DNA of 64,000 nucleotides, from assembly GCA_963719275.1 (NCBI GenBank), contig CAVRBT010000023.1, positions 3,121 through 67,120 of the forward strand, read 5' to 3'. This document shows positions 32,269 through 39,207 of the stretch, piece by piece. Position 1 is the stretch's first letter. Each line of letters begins with the position of its first letter. The position numbers were made by a program, and so were the translations under genes. This DNA comes from AC-32 sp963719275. Lineage in GTDB: Bacteria; Actinomycetota; Thermoleophilia; Gaiellales; Gaiellaceae. The notes below the pieces were generated by a model. The model did no database searches. It saw only the letters and a program-made list of their open reading frames with translations, and was not told where the DNA came from.

Positions 32269-33863
32269 CGGCCGATCCGTGTCCGCAGGCGCTCGTAGGA
32301 GAGGCCGTACTTGTCGGCGAGCGCCCAGGCATAGGCGCGCCCGTCGGCAGGCCGCCGCACGATCTTGAAGGTGCGCTTGGACGGGTCCTCTGGTTTGACC
32401 ATGGCGACCATGCTCGCCGTCGCCGGACCCATCGAGGCGAGCTCGTCGACAAACGTGACCCAGACCGCAAGGCAGTCGAGCTCGACGACTCGCTTCAGGA
32501 CCTCCGTCCCGAGGTAGAGCGCATCGCTGAGCGTCGTCGAGGCAAAGGCCTCGTTGAGCGTGACGACGCTGTCTCCCGTCGCCCGCTCGAGGATCTCCCA
32601 GAGGCGAAGGAGCTCGTCGTCGAGCTTGCCGTGCAAGGTTCGAATGTCCTCCTCCCGCTCAAAGTGCGTGAAGACCTGATCCGGAAGGAAGAGCCGCGCG
32701 CTCCGCGCCGGCACCGGCACGCCCAGGCTCGCCAGGTAATGAAGCTGACCGAACATGCGAGCGAAGGTGGTCTTGCCGCCCTGGTTCGGGCCGGTGACGA
32801 CGAGGATCCGCTCCGCCTCCTGCAGGAAGAAGTCATTGCGGACGACCATTTCGCCCTCGGCGGCGAGCTTCGCGGCCAGGGCGAGATCGCAGCCGTCCTC
32901 GACCGAGATCTCCTTCGAGCCCGCCGAGACGCGCGGGTACGAGAACGAGGCGCCGGCGGGCGCAATTCTTTCGGCGTACTCGAGGTAGGCGAGGTAGAAC
33001 TGCACCTCGCGGTCGAAGCGGGTGATGAGCGAGTCGAGGAAGTCGCGCCGGCGCTCGCAGAATTCGTCCAGCGCCTCGAACTCCCTCGGGTAGAGACGAG
33101 CGACGAGCTGCACGATCTGCGCCTCGACGTGGTCCATCGCGCCCGGGTCGGGGATCTTGATCAGGTGGTCCTCAGCCGCCCCCTGGCTGAAGCGTGCAAA
33201 GGTCTCCTCGACCTCGACGCTGTAATCGCGCTCGTCCTGGTAGGAGGTGACAGTCACTCGTCCGCCCTTGATCCGCAGCGAGTACCGCACGCGCCCCAGG
33301 CCCTCGTGCACGCTGCGGACCTCCCCTGCGACCGCCGTGAAGCGCTCGGAGGCTGCGTAGGCCGAGAGATACCCCCGCAACGCCTGCAGGCCGCGCGAGC
33401 GCAGGTCGAGGTCGGCGAGCGCGTCTCGGAGCTCAACGACGGCGTCGCAGTAGACCTCGGCCGCGTCGAGGAACCACCGCTCCTTCTCGTACTGGTAGCG
33501 CTGCTTCTCGGCGAGCGTGAGGAAGCTGCGGACGCGGCGCATCGCGGCGCCGAACGCGCGCACCGCCGCGCCGACGTCGTCGACCTCGAGGTCGCGGAAG
33601 ACCTCGTGCCGGTACGCGACCGCGGCGACCTCGCGAAGCGGCGTATGGAAGAACGGTTTCAGCTCGTACTCGTCGCGGTCGCGGACGACGAACGCGATCA
33701 CCTGGTCGAGATTGAGATCCGCGAAGAAGGTGGGCTCCTGTGCCCCGGTTAGATCGCGCTCCTCGCTTTCGAAGAGGATGCTCCAAAAGTCTCCGACCAC
33801 GCTCGGGAGTGACGCGATGGTGGCGACGTCAGAGTGCGGGTCGAGGCGATCGGTATCGGTCAT
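32265..33863 (-). CDS. MutS-like DNA-binding ATPase A, first gene of the fluoride operon
   Basis: The 532-residue protein has a helical N-terminal half and a C-terminal MutS ATPase with Walker A GPNQGGKTTF, signature region LHGKLDDELLRLWEILE, Walker B region VVTLNEAFASTT and VWVTFVDELA. There is no mismatch-recognition domain. The ATG at 33863 is chosen because the upstream in-frame ATG at 33896 falls inside the riboswitch. It is paired with MutS-like B, possibly as a heterodimer. The operon continues into crcB2, crcB1 and DUF190. Confidence 0.9.
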   Translation of the reverse strand: MTDTDRLDPHSDVATIASLPSVVGDFWSILFESEERDLTGAQEPTFFADLNLDQVIAFVVRDRDEYELKPFFHTPLREVAAVAYRHEVFRDLEVDDVGAAVRAFGAAMRRVRSFLTLAEKQRYQYEKERWFLDAAEVYCDAVVELRDALADLDLRSRGLQALRGYLSAYAASERFTAVAGEVRSVHEGLGRVRYSLRIKGGRVTVTSYQDERDYSVEVEETFARFSQGAAEDHLIKIPDPGAMDHVEAQIVQLVARLYPREFEALDEFCERRRDFLDSLITRFDREVQFYLAYLEYAERIAPAGASFSYPRVSAGSKEISVEDGCDLALAAKLAAEGEMVVRNDFFLQEAERILVVTGPNQGGKTTFARMFGQLHYLASLGVPVPARSARLFLPDQVFTHFEREEDIRTLHGKLDDELLRLWEILERATGDSVVTLNEAFASTTLSDALYLGTEVLKRVVELDCLAVWVTFVDELASMGPATASMVAMVKPEDPSKRTFKIVRRPADGRAYAWALADKYGLSYERLRTRIGR

Positions 33864-33884
33864 CGGCTTCCACCGTTCGTGGTC

Positions 33885-33933
33885 GGTAGAAGCCATCAGC
33901 CTCGGCGGGCGGTTTCAGGCGGGCCTCATCGCC
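33885..33933 (-). promoter_or_regulatory. Fluoride riboswitch (crcB motif) upstream of mutS-like/crcB operon
   Basis: On the minus strand: GGCG-ATG-AGGCC-CGCC, then TGAAACCGCC, CGCCGA, and GGCTGATGGCTTCTACC. It has the first stem, pseudoknot (AGGCC with GGCTT), AAC junction and terminal consensus of the crcB motif, very close to the well-studied Thermotoga aptamer. Its end is 21 nt before the ATG of MutS-like A. Confidence 0.92.
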
Positions 33934-34136
33934 TTCGCACAATCTACCCGCCTGCGCGGGTCAGGAACATGCAAGCGGAGCGCGCCTGGCTGATTCGACT
34001 CCCTTCTGGGGCCCCGGCTGCGAAAGGAAAGACTTTCGAGGAACGCCGCCTCTTTCGAGCGGTTGCGAGTCGCGATCACCGCTGGTCGTGGCGGCGCTCG
34101 TCGATCGCCACCACACGCCCGGCTGGGGTGCGGACG

Positions 34137-34280
34137 GGGCTCGTCGTCGGCCTCCTTGGCGGCTACACCACGTTCTCGACGTTCGCGCAGGAGGGGCTCG
34201 ACCTGGTGCAGGAAAGGGAGTCCGCGGTCGCGCTTCTTTACACGGCGGGGAGCGGGCTCGTCGGACTCGTCACCGTGTAG
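34137..34280 (+). pseudogene. crcB: crcB remnant (C-terminal half)
   Basis: Forty-seven residues, GLVVGLLGGYTTFSTFAQEG onward to GLVGLVTV, match the third and fourth helices of CrcB including TTFSTF. The N-terminal two helices and the conserved Asn are missing, and the frame upstream is unrelated. It lies on the plus strand, opposite to the intact crcB pair, and ends 36 bp before the arsR promoter. Confidence 0.75.
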
Positions 34281-34315
34281 GCCCGGACGGCCATCGGTGG
34301 CGTCTGTAGCTGCGG

Positions 34316-34343
34316 TTGACATATCGAAGTTTGTCGATACGAT
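34316..34343 (+). promoter_or_regulatory. Promoter and ArsR operator of the arsR-arsM operon
   Basis: TTGACA (34316-34321) and TACGAT (34338-34343) with a 16-bp spacer. The spacer holds the perfect inverted repeat TATCGA-AGTTTG-TCGATA (34322-34339). The same TATCGA-N6-TCGATA occurs at 36097-36114. Binding there would block RNA polymerase; release on As(III) would induce the operon. Confidence 0.85.
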
Positions 34344-34352
34344 GTACGCGCG

Positions 34353-34694
34353 ATGAAGACGTCGTTGCCGGTGATCCAGTGCTGCACGCCGCTCGCGGCC
34401 GAGACGCTCGACGAGAGCGAGGCTGCGGCGACGGCGGAGCTCTTCAAGGCGCTCGCGGACCCCGCGCGGGTGCGGATCGTCAACCGGCTGGCACAGAGCG
34501 ACGAGCCGGTCTGCGCCTGCGAGTTCCCCCAGTTCCTCGGGCTGAGCCAGCCGACGGCCAGCCACCACCTCTCGAAGCTCACGCGCGCCGGGCTGCTCAA
34601 CCGCGAGCAGCGCGGCAAGTGGGCCTACTTCGCCCTCGATCCCGAGGCCGCGGCGCGGCTGGCCGGGATCGTCCGACTCCAGGAGGTCGTTTGA
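34353..34694 (+). CDS. arsR: ArsR-family As(III)-responsive repressor 1
   Basis: The 113-residue winged-helix protein has ALADPARVRIVNRLAQ, then VCACEFPQFLGLSQPTASHHLSKLTRAGLL and REQRGKWAYFALD. The CAC pair in VCACEF beside the recognition helix, and CC near the N-terminus (IQCCTPL), are candidate As(III) ligands. It represses through the TATCGA-N6-TCGATA site upstream. The stop overlaps the arsM start by 1 bp (TGATG). Confidence 0.95.
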   Translation: MKTSLPVIQCCTPLAAETLDESEAAATAELFKALADPARVRIVNRLAQSDEPVCACEFPQFLGLSQPTASHHLSKLTRAGLLNREQRGKWAYFALDPEAAARLAGIVRLQEVV

Positions 34695-35494
34695 TGAGCA
34701 CCGACACCGCAGATGCGCTGCGCGAGCAGGTTCGCGAGCGCTATGCCCAGGCTGCAAGGGCCGTCACCAGCGGGGGCAGCGGCTGTTGCGGCGACTCCGG
34801 CTCCGCCGACTTCGGCGAGTCGCTCTACACAACCGAGCAGCGCGGTGAGCTCCCCGACGCCGCGGCGCTCGCCTCGCTTGGCTGTGGCAACCCGACCGCG
34901 GTCGCTGAGCTGCGCGAGGGCGAGGTCGTGCTCGACCTCGGCTCCGGCGGCGGTATCGACGTCATCCTCTCGGCGAGGCGCGTCGGGCCGTCGGGCGTGG
35001 CGTACGGGCTCGACATGACCGACGAGATGCTCGCGCTCGCGCAGCAAAACGCGCGCCAAGCCGGCGTCACGAATGTCCACTTCCTCAAGGGCGAGATCGA
35101 GAACGTCCCGCTCCCCGCGAAGTCCGTGGACGTGGTGATCTCGAATTGCGTGATCAACCTCTCGACCGACAAGGCGGCCGTGCTCAGTGAGATGGCGCGT
35201 GTGCTTCGGCCCGGAGGGCGCCTCGGCATCAGCGACATCGTCGCCGAGGATCACCTCTCGCCGGCCGAGCGTGCCGAGCGCGGAAGCTGGTGCGGCTGTG
35301 TCGCCGGCGCTCTTTCCCGCGGCGAGTACGTGGCCGGCCTCGAGGCCGCAGGCTTCGAGGACGTCAGCGTCGCGTTCACCCACGAGGTCGCCGAGGGCAT
35401 GCACGGCGCGATCGTCAAGGGGACCAGGACGAGCGACCCAGCGTCACGCGAGCTCCCCATCCTCGACGAGGCGACGAGCGCCGGCTGCTGCTAG
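34694..35494 (+). CDS. arsM: Arsenite S-adenosylmethionine methyltransferase
   Basis: The 266-residue protein has the SAM-binding motif VVLDLGSGGGIDVILSARRVG. The ArsM cysteines are GCCGD near residue 31, GCGNPTA near residue 72, ISNCVINLS near 150 and SWCGCVAGALS near 196; a CC pair forms the C-terminus. It methylates As(III) in the cytoplasm to volatile or excretable forms. It is coupled to arsR upstream. Its stop overlaps the stop of a small convergent gene by 2 bp. Confidence 0.95.
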   Translation: MSTDTADALREQVRERYAQAARAVTSGGSGCCGDSGSADFGESLYTTEQRGELPDAAALASLGCGNPTAVAELREGEVVLDLGSGGGIDVILSARRVGPSGVAYGLDMTDEMLALAQQNARQAGVTNVHFLKGEIENVPLPAKSVDVVISNCVINLSTDKAAVLSEMARVLRPGGRLGISDIVAEDHLSPAERAERGSWCGCVAGALSRGEYVAGLEAAGFEDVSVAFTHEVAEGMHGAIVKGTRTSDPASRELPILDEATSAGCC

Positions 35495-35658
35495 CGACGC
35501 CCGGAAAGCCCGGGAAGCCGACCGGCGACGAACGCGGCGGCGGTTGCAAGCCCGGCCAGCACGGCGGCGATGATGTTCGTCTGGACGCACGTACGGCACG
35601 CGTTGCAGCATGCCGTCGCGGTCGGAGCAAGGTCGCCGTACCTCGTCGTGGTCTCCAC
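35491..35658 (-). CDS. Small Cys-rich single-span membrane protein in the ars locus
   Basis: The 55-residue protein runs from GTG (a TTG one codon earlier is possible): ETTTRYGDLAPTATACCNAC, then RTCVQTN, a hydrophobic helix IIAAVLAGLATAAAFVAG and a basic tail RLPGLSGRR. The CCNACRTC cluster just before the membrane helix looks like a thiol metal site. It lies tail-to-tail with arsM and in the same direction as arsR2 downstream. The family is not recognised; a role in arsenic handling is inferred from place and cysteines only. Confidence 0.55.
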   Translation of the reverse strand: METTTRYGDLAPTATACCNACRTCVQTNIIAAVLAGLATAAAFVAGRLPGLSGRR

Positions 35659-35713
35659 CAAGCGGGCTCTGCCAGATTGTCTTCATGGATGAAGCATAGG
35701 GCCGGCCCGCTCA

Positions 35714-36043
35714 CTACGAGAGCACGTTGCGCAGTGCGGCCAGCGGCTCTTCGCGGACGCGGAAGTACGCCCAGCTTCCGCGTTGCTCACGCTCGACAAG
35801 GCCGGCCTGAAGCAAGACCTTCAGGTGGTGGCTCACCGTCGGCTGGCTGAGGCCGAGCGGCTCGGTCAGGTGGCAGACGCACGCCTCGTGGCCCGGCTGC
35901 GCCTGGATCAGGCTGAGCAGCCTCAGTCGCGCAGGGTCTGCGATCGCCTTCAGCGCGCCGGCCAGCTGCTCGGCATCCTGTGCACGGAGCGGTTTCTGGA
36001 GCAGGGGCGGGCACGCCGCCGCGACCGTCGCGATCGTCTGCAT
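35714..36043 (-). CDS. arsR: ArsR-family As(III)-responsive repressor 2
   Basis: The 109-residue protein has ALKAIADPARLRLLSLIQ, then EACVCHLTEPLGLSQPTVSHHLKVLLQAGLV and REQRGSWAYFRV. The CVCHL pair is the classical ArsR thiol site. It diverges from the arsenate reductase operon. Between the two genes lie a perfect TATCGA-N6-TCGATA site near the reductase gene and a degenerate TATTGA-N6-TCGATG site near this one. Confidence 0.95.
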   Translation of the reverse strand: MQTIATVAAACPPLLQKPLRAQDAEQLAGALKAIADPARLRLLSLIQAQPGHEACVCHLTEPLGLSQPTVSHHLKVLLQAGLVEREQRGSWAYFRVREEPLAALRNVLS

Positions 36044-36050
36044 GCTGAGA

Positions 36051-36114
36051 TATTGACAGACATCGATGACCTCGGCATCATCCGCGCCGGGACGGATATC
36101 GATCGTCATCGATA
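36051..36114. promoter_or_regulatory. Two ArsR operators in the arsR2/arsC divergent intergenic region
   Basis: Perfect inverted repeat TATCGA-TCGTCA-TCGATA at 36097-36114, 13 bp before the arsC ATG. An imperfect relative TATTGA-CAGACA-TCGATG is at 36051-36068, just upstream of arsR2. The first is identical in both half-sites to the arsR1-arsM operator. Confidence 0.8.
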
Positions 36115-36127
36115 CGCAGGAGGAGCC

Positions 36128-36760
36128 ATGCCGCAGGCACTCGACCCCGTGACCCAGCACCACCTCGACCAGGCGGCCGCCCGGCTCGCAGACGAGTTCG
36201 AGGGAGTCTTCTCCCGCGAGACGATCGCGCGCTACATGGCCGAGTCGCAGGATCTCCTGGGCGAGGCGCGCATCAACGTCTTCGTCCCGGTTCTCGCGCA
36301 CCGCTTCACCCGCGAGCGGCTGAAGGCGCTGGCGCAGGCCGAGGGCAAGCTGACGAAGGAGCAGCCCGAGGTGCTCTTCGTGTGCACCCACAACGCCGGT
36401 CGCAGCCAGATGGCGGCGGGTCTCCTGAAGCTCCGGTCCGACGAGCGCGTCCACGTTCGCTCGGCCGGTTCGACTCCGGCCGACGAGCTGAACCCGGCCG
36501 TGGTGGATGCAATGGAGGAGCTCGGGCTCGACATGAGCGAGGAGTTCCCGAAGCCGCTGACCGACGAGGTCGTGAAGGCCGCGGACGTCGTCGTCACGAT
36601 GGGCTGCGGCGACGCGTGCCCGATCTTCCCCGGCAAGCGGTACGAGGACTGGGATCTGGAGGACCCGGCCGGCAAGGATCTCGCGACCGTGCGCCGCATC
36701 CGGGACGAGATCGACGAGCGCGTGCAGCGGCTCGTCGGCGAGCTCGTTCCGCAGAGCTGA
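36128..36760 (+). CDS. arsC: Arsenate reductase (LMW-PTP fold) with N-terminal three-helix-bundle domain
   Basis: The 210-residue protein has an N-terminal helical domain at about residues 5-75 (LADEFEGVFSRETIARYMAE), as in mycobacterial three-helix-bundle dimerisation modules. The PTPase-like reductase follows: VLFVCTHNAGRSQMAAGLL (CX5R loop with CTHNAGR), then MGCGDACPIFPGKRYEDWDLEDP with the resolving cysteines. It reduces As(V) to As(III) using thiols. A good GGAGGAG precedes the ATG. Confidence 0.93.
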   Translation: MPQALDPVTQHHLDQAAARLADEFEGVFSRETIARYMAESQDLLGEARINVFVPVLAHRFTRERLKALAQAEGKLTKEQPEVLFVCTHNAGRSQMAAGLLKLRSDERVHVRSAGSTPADELNPAVVDAMEELGLDMSEEFPKPLTDEVVKAADVVVTMGCGDACPIFPGKRYEDWDLEDPAGKDLATVRRIRDEIDERVQRLVGELVPQS

Positions 36761-36762
36761 CG

Positions 36763-37434
36763 GTGCGGCTCGCGCGGCTGCTCGCTGCCGAGTTCGTCGG
36801 TACCTTCGCGCTCGTCTTTGCAGGAGCGGGCGCGATCATGGTGGACGCGAAGACGCACGCGCTCGGACACGTCGGCGTCGCGATCACCTTCGGCCTGGTG
36901 ATCATGGCGATGATCTACGCCGTCGGTCACGTCTCCGGGGCGCATTTCAATCCCGCCGTCACGTTCGCCTTCGCCCTCACTCGGCATTTTCCGTGGTCGA
37001 GGGCGGCCGGCTACTGGTGCGCCCAGCTGCTCGGCGCGATCGTCGCGGCTGCGCTGCTTCGCGGCTCGCTCGGCGACATCGCGGACGTGGGCGCCACGTT
37101 GCCCTCAGGATCAGAAGGGCAGTCGTTCCTCTGGGAGCTGGTGCTGACGTTCTTCCTGATGTTCGTGATCATGGCCGTGGCGACCGACACGCGCGCCGTC
37201 GGCGAGGCCGCCGCGATCGCAATCGGAGGTACCGTCGGGCTCGACGCGATGTTCGGCGGACCGATCTCGGGGGCGTCGATGAACCCGGCGCGCTCGGCCG
37301 GTCCCGCAATAGTCGCCGGAGACCTGCACGCGCTCTGGCTCTACATCGTCGCGCCTGTACTTGGCGCCTCCCTCGGCGCGCTCGCCTATCAGCTCATACG
37401 AGGCGAGCCGGCCTCTGCTCCCGAAGCCGCATGA
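36763..37434 (+). CDS. MIP-family aquaporin channel of the ars operon (AqpS-like)
   Basis: The 223-residue protein has six helices and two NPA boxes: SGAHFNPAVTFAFAL and GASMNPARSAGP. A MIP channel within an ars operon that lacks ArsB/Acr3 is a known arrangement, in which As(III) made from As(V) leaves by downhill flow through the channel. No Acr3 or ArsB is present in this window. The start is a GTG 3 nt after the arsC stop, and the 3' end overlaps the next ATG (ATGA). Confidence 0.93.
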   Translation: MRLARLLAAEFVGTFALVFAGAGAIMVDAKTHALGHVGVAITFGLVIMAMIYAVGHVSGAHFNPAVTFAFALTRHFPWSRAAGYWCAQLLGAIVAAALLRGSLGDIADVGATLPSGSEGQSFLWELVLTFFLMFVIMAVATDTRAVGEAAAIAIGGTVGLDAMFGGPISGASMNPARSAGPAIVAGDLHALWLYIVAPVLGASLGALAYQLIRGEPASAPEAA

Positions 37435-37814
37435 ACGTCCTCTTTGTCTGCGTCGGGAACCAGGGGCGCAGCGTGATGGCGCAGCGCCTCTTCGAGCGCG
37501 CGGCCGGCGGCGCCCACGCCGCGCGTTCGGCGGGCAGCGCACCAGGAGACGCGACACACCCGCAGGTTCTGGAGGCGCTGCGCGAGGTCGGGATCGACGC
37601 CGGCGACCACGTGCCGCACAGGCTCGACGCAGCCGATCTCGAGTGGGCCGACGTCGCGGTCTCCGTCTGCAGCGACGAGGTCTGCCCGGCCACGCCCGGC
37701 GTGCGTCAGATCAGGTGGGCGATCCAGGACCCGATCGGCCTGCCGATCGAGCAGGTGCGCCCGATCCGCGACGAGATCGAGCGGCGTGTCGAGCGGCTCG
37801 CGCGCGAGCTCTAG
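37431..37814 (+). CDS. arsC: Second arsenate reductase / LMW protein tyrosine phosphatase
   Basis: The 127-residue single-domain LMW-PTP fold has VLFVCVGNQGRSVMAQRLF (CX5R(S) loop) and SVCSDEVCPATPG with two further cysteines, then a late WAIQDPIGLPIEQ where the general acid Asp sits. It shares its fold with the first reductase but lacks the three-helix N-terminus, so the two may use different reductants. It overlaps the aquaporin gene by 4 bp and is convergent with the response regulator. Confidence 0.9.
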   Translation: MNVLFVCVGNQGRSVMAQRLFERAAGGAHAARSAGSAPGDATHPQVLEALREVGIDAGDHVPHRLDAADLEWADVAVSVCSDEVCPATPGVRQIRWAIQDPIGLPIEQVRPIRDEIERRVERLAREL

Positions 37815-38509
37815 CCCTTCGGGACCGGCTCGAGGCTGTAGCCGACGCCGTAGCGCGTCTGGATGAAGGTATGCCTCGTTGCGCGCGAGTCGATCTTCTC
37901 GCGCAGCCGGCGGACGCAGACGTCCACGGTACGGTCGCGATGCGTCGCGCGCCGGCCCCAGATGCGCTGCAGGAGCTCGTCGCGGCTCGCGACGCGGCCC
38001 CGATCCTGCGCGAGCGTGTAGAGGAGCCGGAACTCGGTCGGCGTCAGCTCGGCGCTCTCGCCGTCGACGAAGGCCTGCACGGAACGAGGATCGATGCGCA
38101 GCTCCTCGATCACCAGCTCCTCGCCGCGGTCCTCCTGGACGCCGCGCACGCCGCGCCGCGCCGCCGCCTGGACGCGCGCCACGAGCTCCTTCATCGAGAA
38201 CGGCTTGACGAGGTAGTCGTCCGCTCCGATCTGGAGCGCGTGCACGCGATCGTGCTCGGTGCCGCGCGCGCTGACGACGAGGATCGGCGTGCCGATTCCC
38301 TCCGAGCGTGCCTGCTCGATCAGCGCCCAGCCGTCGAGGCCCGGCAGCATCAGGTCGAGCACGAGCACGTCGGGGCGCTCGTAACGAAGCCGCGCGAGCC
38401 CGACCTCGCCTGCACCGACCCGCATCGAGTCGAGGCCCGCTGCATCGAGGTGCTGCGCCATGCCCTCGGCGATCGTGTCGTCGTCTTCGACGATGAGGAC
38501 CTTGGTCAC
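37811..38509 (-). CDS. OmpR/PhoB-family response regulator of the pst locus
   Basis: The 232-residue protein has a receiver with VLIVEDDDTIAEGM, phosphoacceptor VLVLDLMLPGLDG and Lys in DDYLVKPFSM. The winged-helix DNA-binding domain has LTPTEFRLLYTLAQ and RTVDVCVRRLREKI, ending in TRYGVGYSLEP. GTG 38509 is preferred because the kinase gene begins on the other strand at 38526, leaving 16 bp. By position next to pst genes it is the likely PhoP/PhoB. The PHO-box-like repeats at 40355-40382 are its probable targets. Confidence 0.9.
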   Translation of the reverse strand: MTKVLIVEDDDTIAEGMAQHLDAAGLDSMRVGAGEVGLARLRYERPDVLVLDLMLPGLDGWALIEQARSEGIGTPILVVSARGTEHDRVHALQIGADDYLVKPFSMKELVARVQAAARRGVRGVQEDRGEELVIEELRIDPRSVQAFVDGESAELTPTEFRLLYTLAQDRGRVASRDELLQRIWGRRATHRDRTVDVCVRRLREKIDSRATRHTFIQTRYGVGYSLEPVPKG

Positions 38510-38525
38510 GCGATACTGAACACTA

Positions 38526-39206
38526 GTGGCTGACACAGACTACGAAGCCCTCCGTACCGCTTTCACCGCATCCGTCTCGCACGAGCTGCGGACGCCGCTC
38601 GCGCGTCTCCAGGCGCTGCTCGATTCGGCCGAGCTCCCCGGCGCCGACCTCGAGGCGCTGCTCGCCAGGGCGCGCGAGGAGGTGGGGGAGATGACCGACC
38701 TCGTCGACGACATCCTCTTCCTCAGCGAGCTCGAGCAGGGGCGGGAGGTAGTCGCTCTGGGCGAAACGGAGGCTGCGCCAGTCCTGCGCGACATCGTCGC
38801 CGAGCTCTCGGAGCGTGCCGAGCTCGCGGGCCTGACGCTCGCCCTCCGCATCGAGGACGAGACGATCGAAGTGCCGCTCCGCCGGAGGATGCTCAGGCTC
38901 GTGGTCGAGAACCTGCTCGAGAATGCGCTGCGGTACGCGGGCGAGGGCGCGGCCTGCACAATCACTCTCGCGCGTGCCGACGGCGAGATCGTGCTCGACG
39001 TCGCCGACGACGGGGCCGGCGTTCCCGACGAGGACGTCCCGCGCCTGTTCGAGCGTTTCTTCCGCTCCGACCGCGCCCGCACGACCCGCGGGACGGGCCT
39101 CGGCCTGGCGATCGTCAAGCACGTGGTCGAGTCCGCGGGGGGGAACGTCGAAGCCCGCGGCGGTCGTGGCCGCGGGCTCGACGTTCGGTGTGCTCTTCCG
39201 GGTTGA
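38526..39206 (+). CDS. Sensor-less soluble histidine kinase (PhoR-like catalytic core)
   Basis: The 226-residue protein contains only the catalytic core. HisKA begins almost at the N-terminus (FTASVSHELRTPLARLQALLDS with the phospho-His), followed by HATPase_c with NLLENALRYAGEG, DDGAGVPDED and GTGLGLAIVKHV. There is no membrane helix, PAS or HAMP, whereas PhoR/SenX3 are normally membrane-bound and longer. It diverges from the regulator gene across 16 bp. Sensing could come through PhoU/Pst contact (inference). Confidence 0.9.
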   Translation: MADTDYEALRTAFTASVSHELRTPLARLQALLDSAELPGADLEALLARAREEVGEMTDLVDDILFLSELEQGREVVALGETEAAPVLRDIVAELSERAELAGLTLALRIEDETIEVPLRRRMLRLVVENLLENALRYAGEGAACTITLARADGEIVLDVADDGAGVPDEDVPRLFERFFRSDRARTTRGTGLGLAIVKHVVESAGGNVEARGGRGRGLDVRCALPG

Positions 39207-39207
39207 G

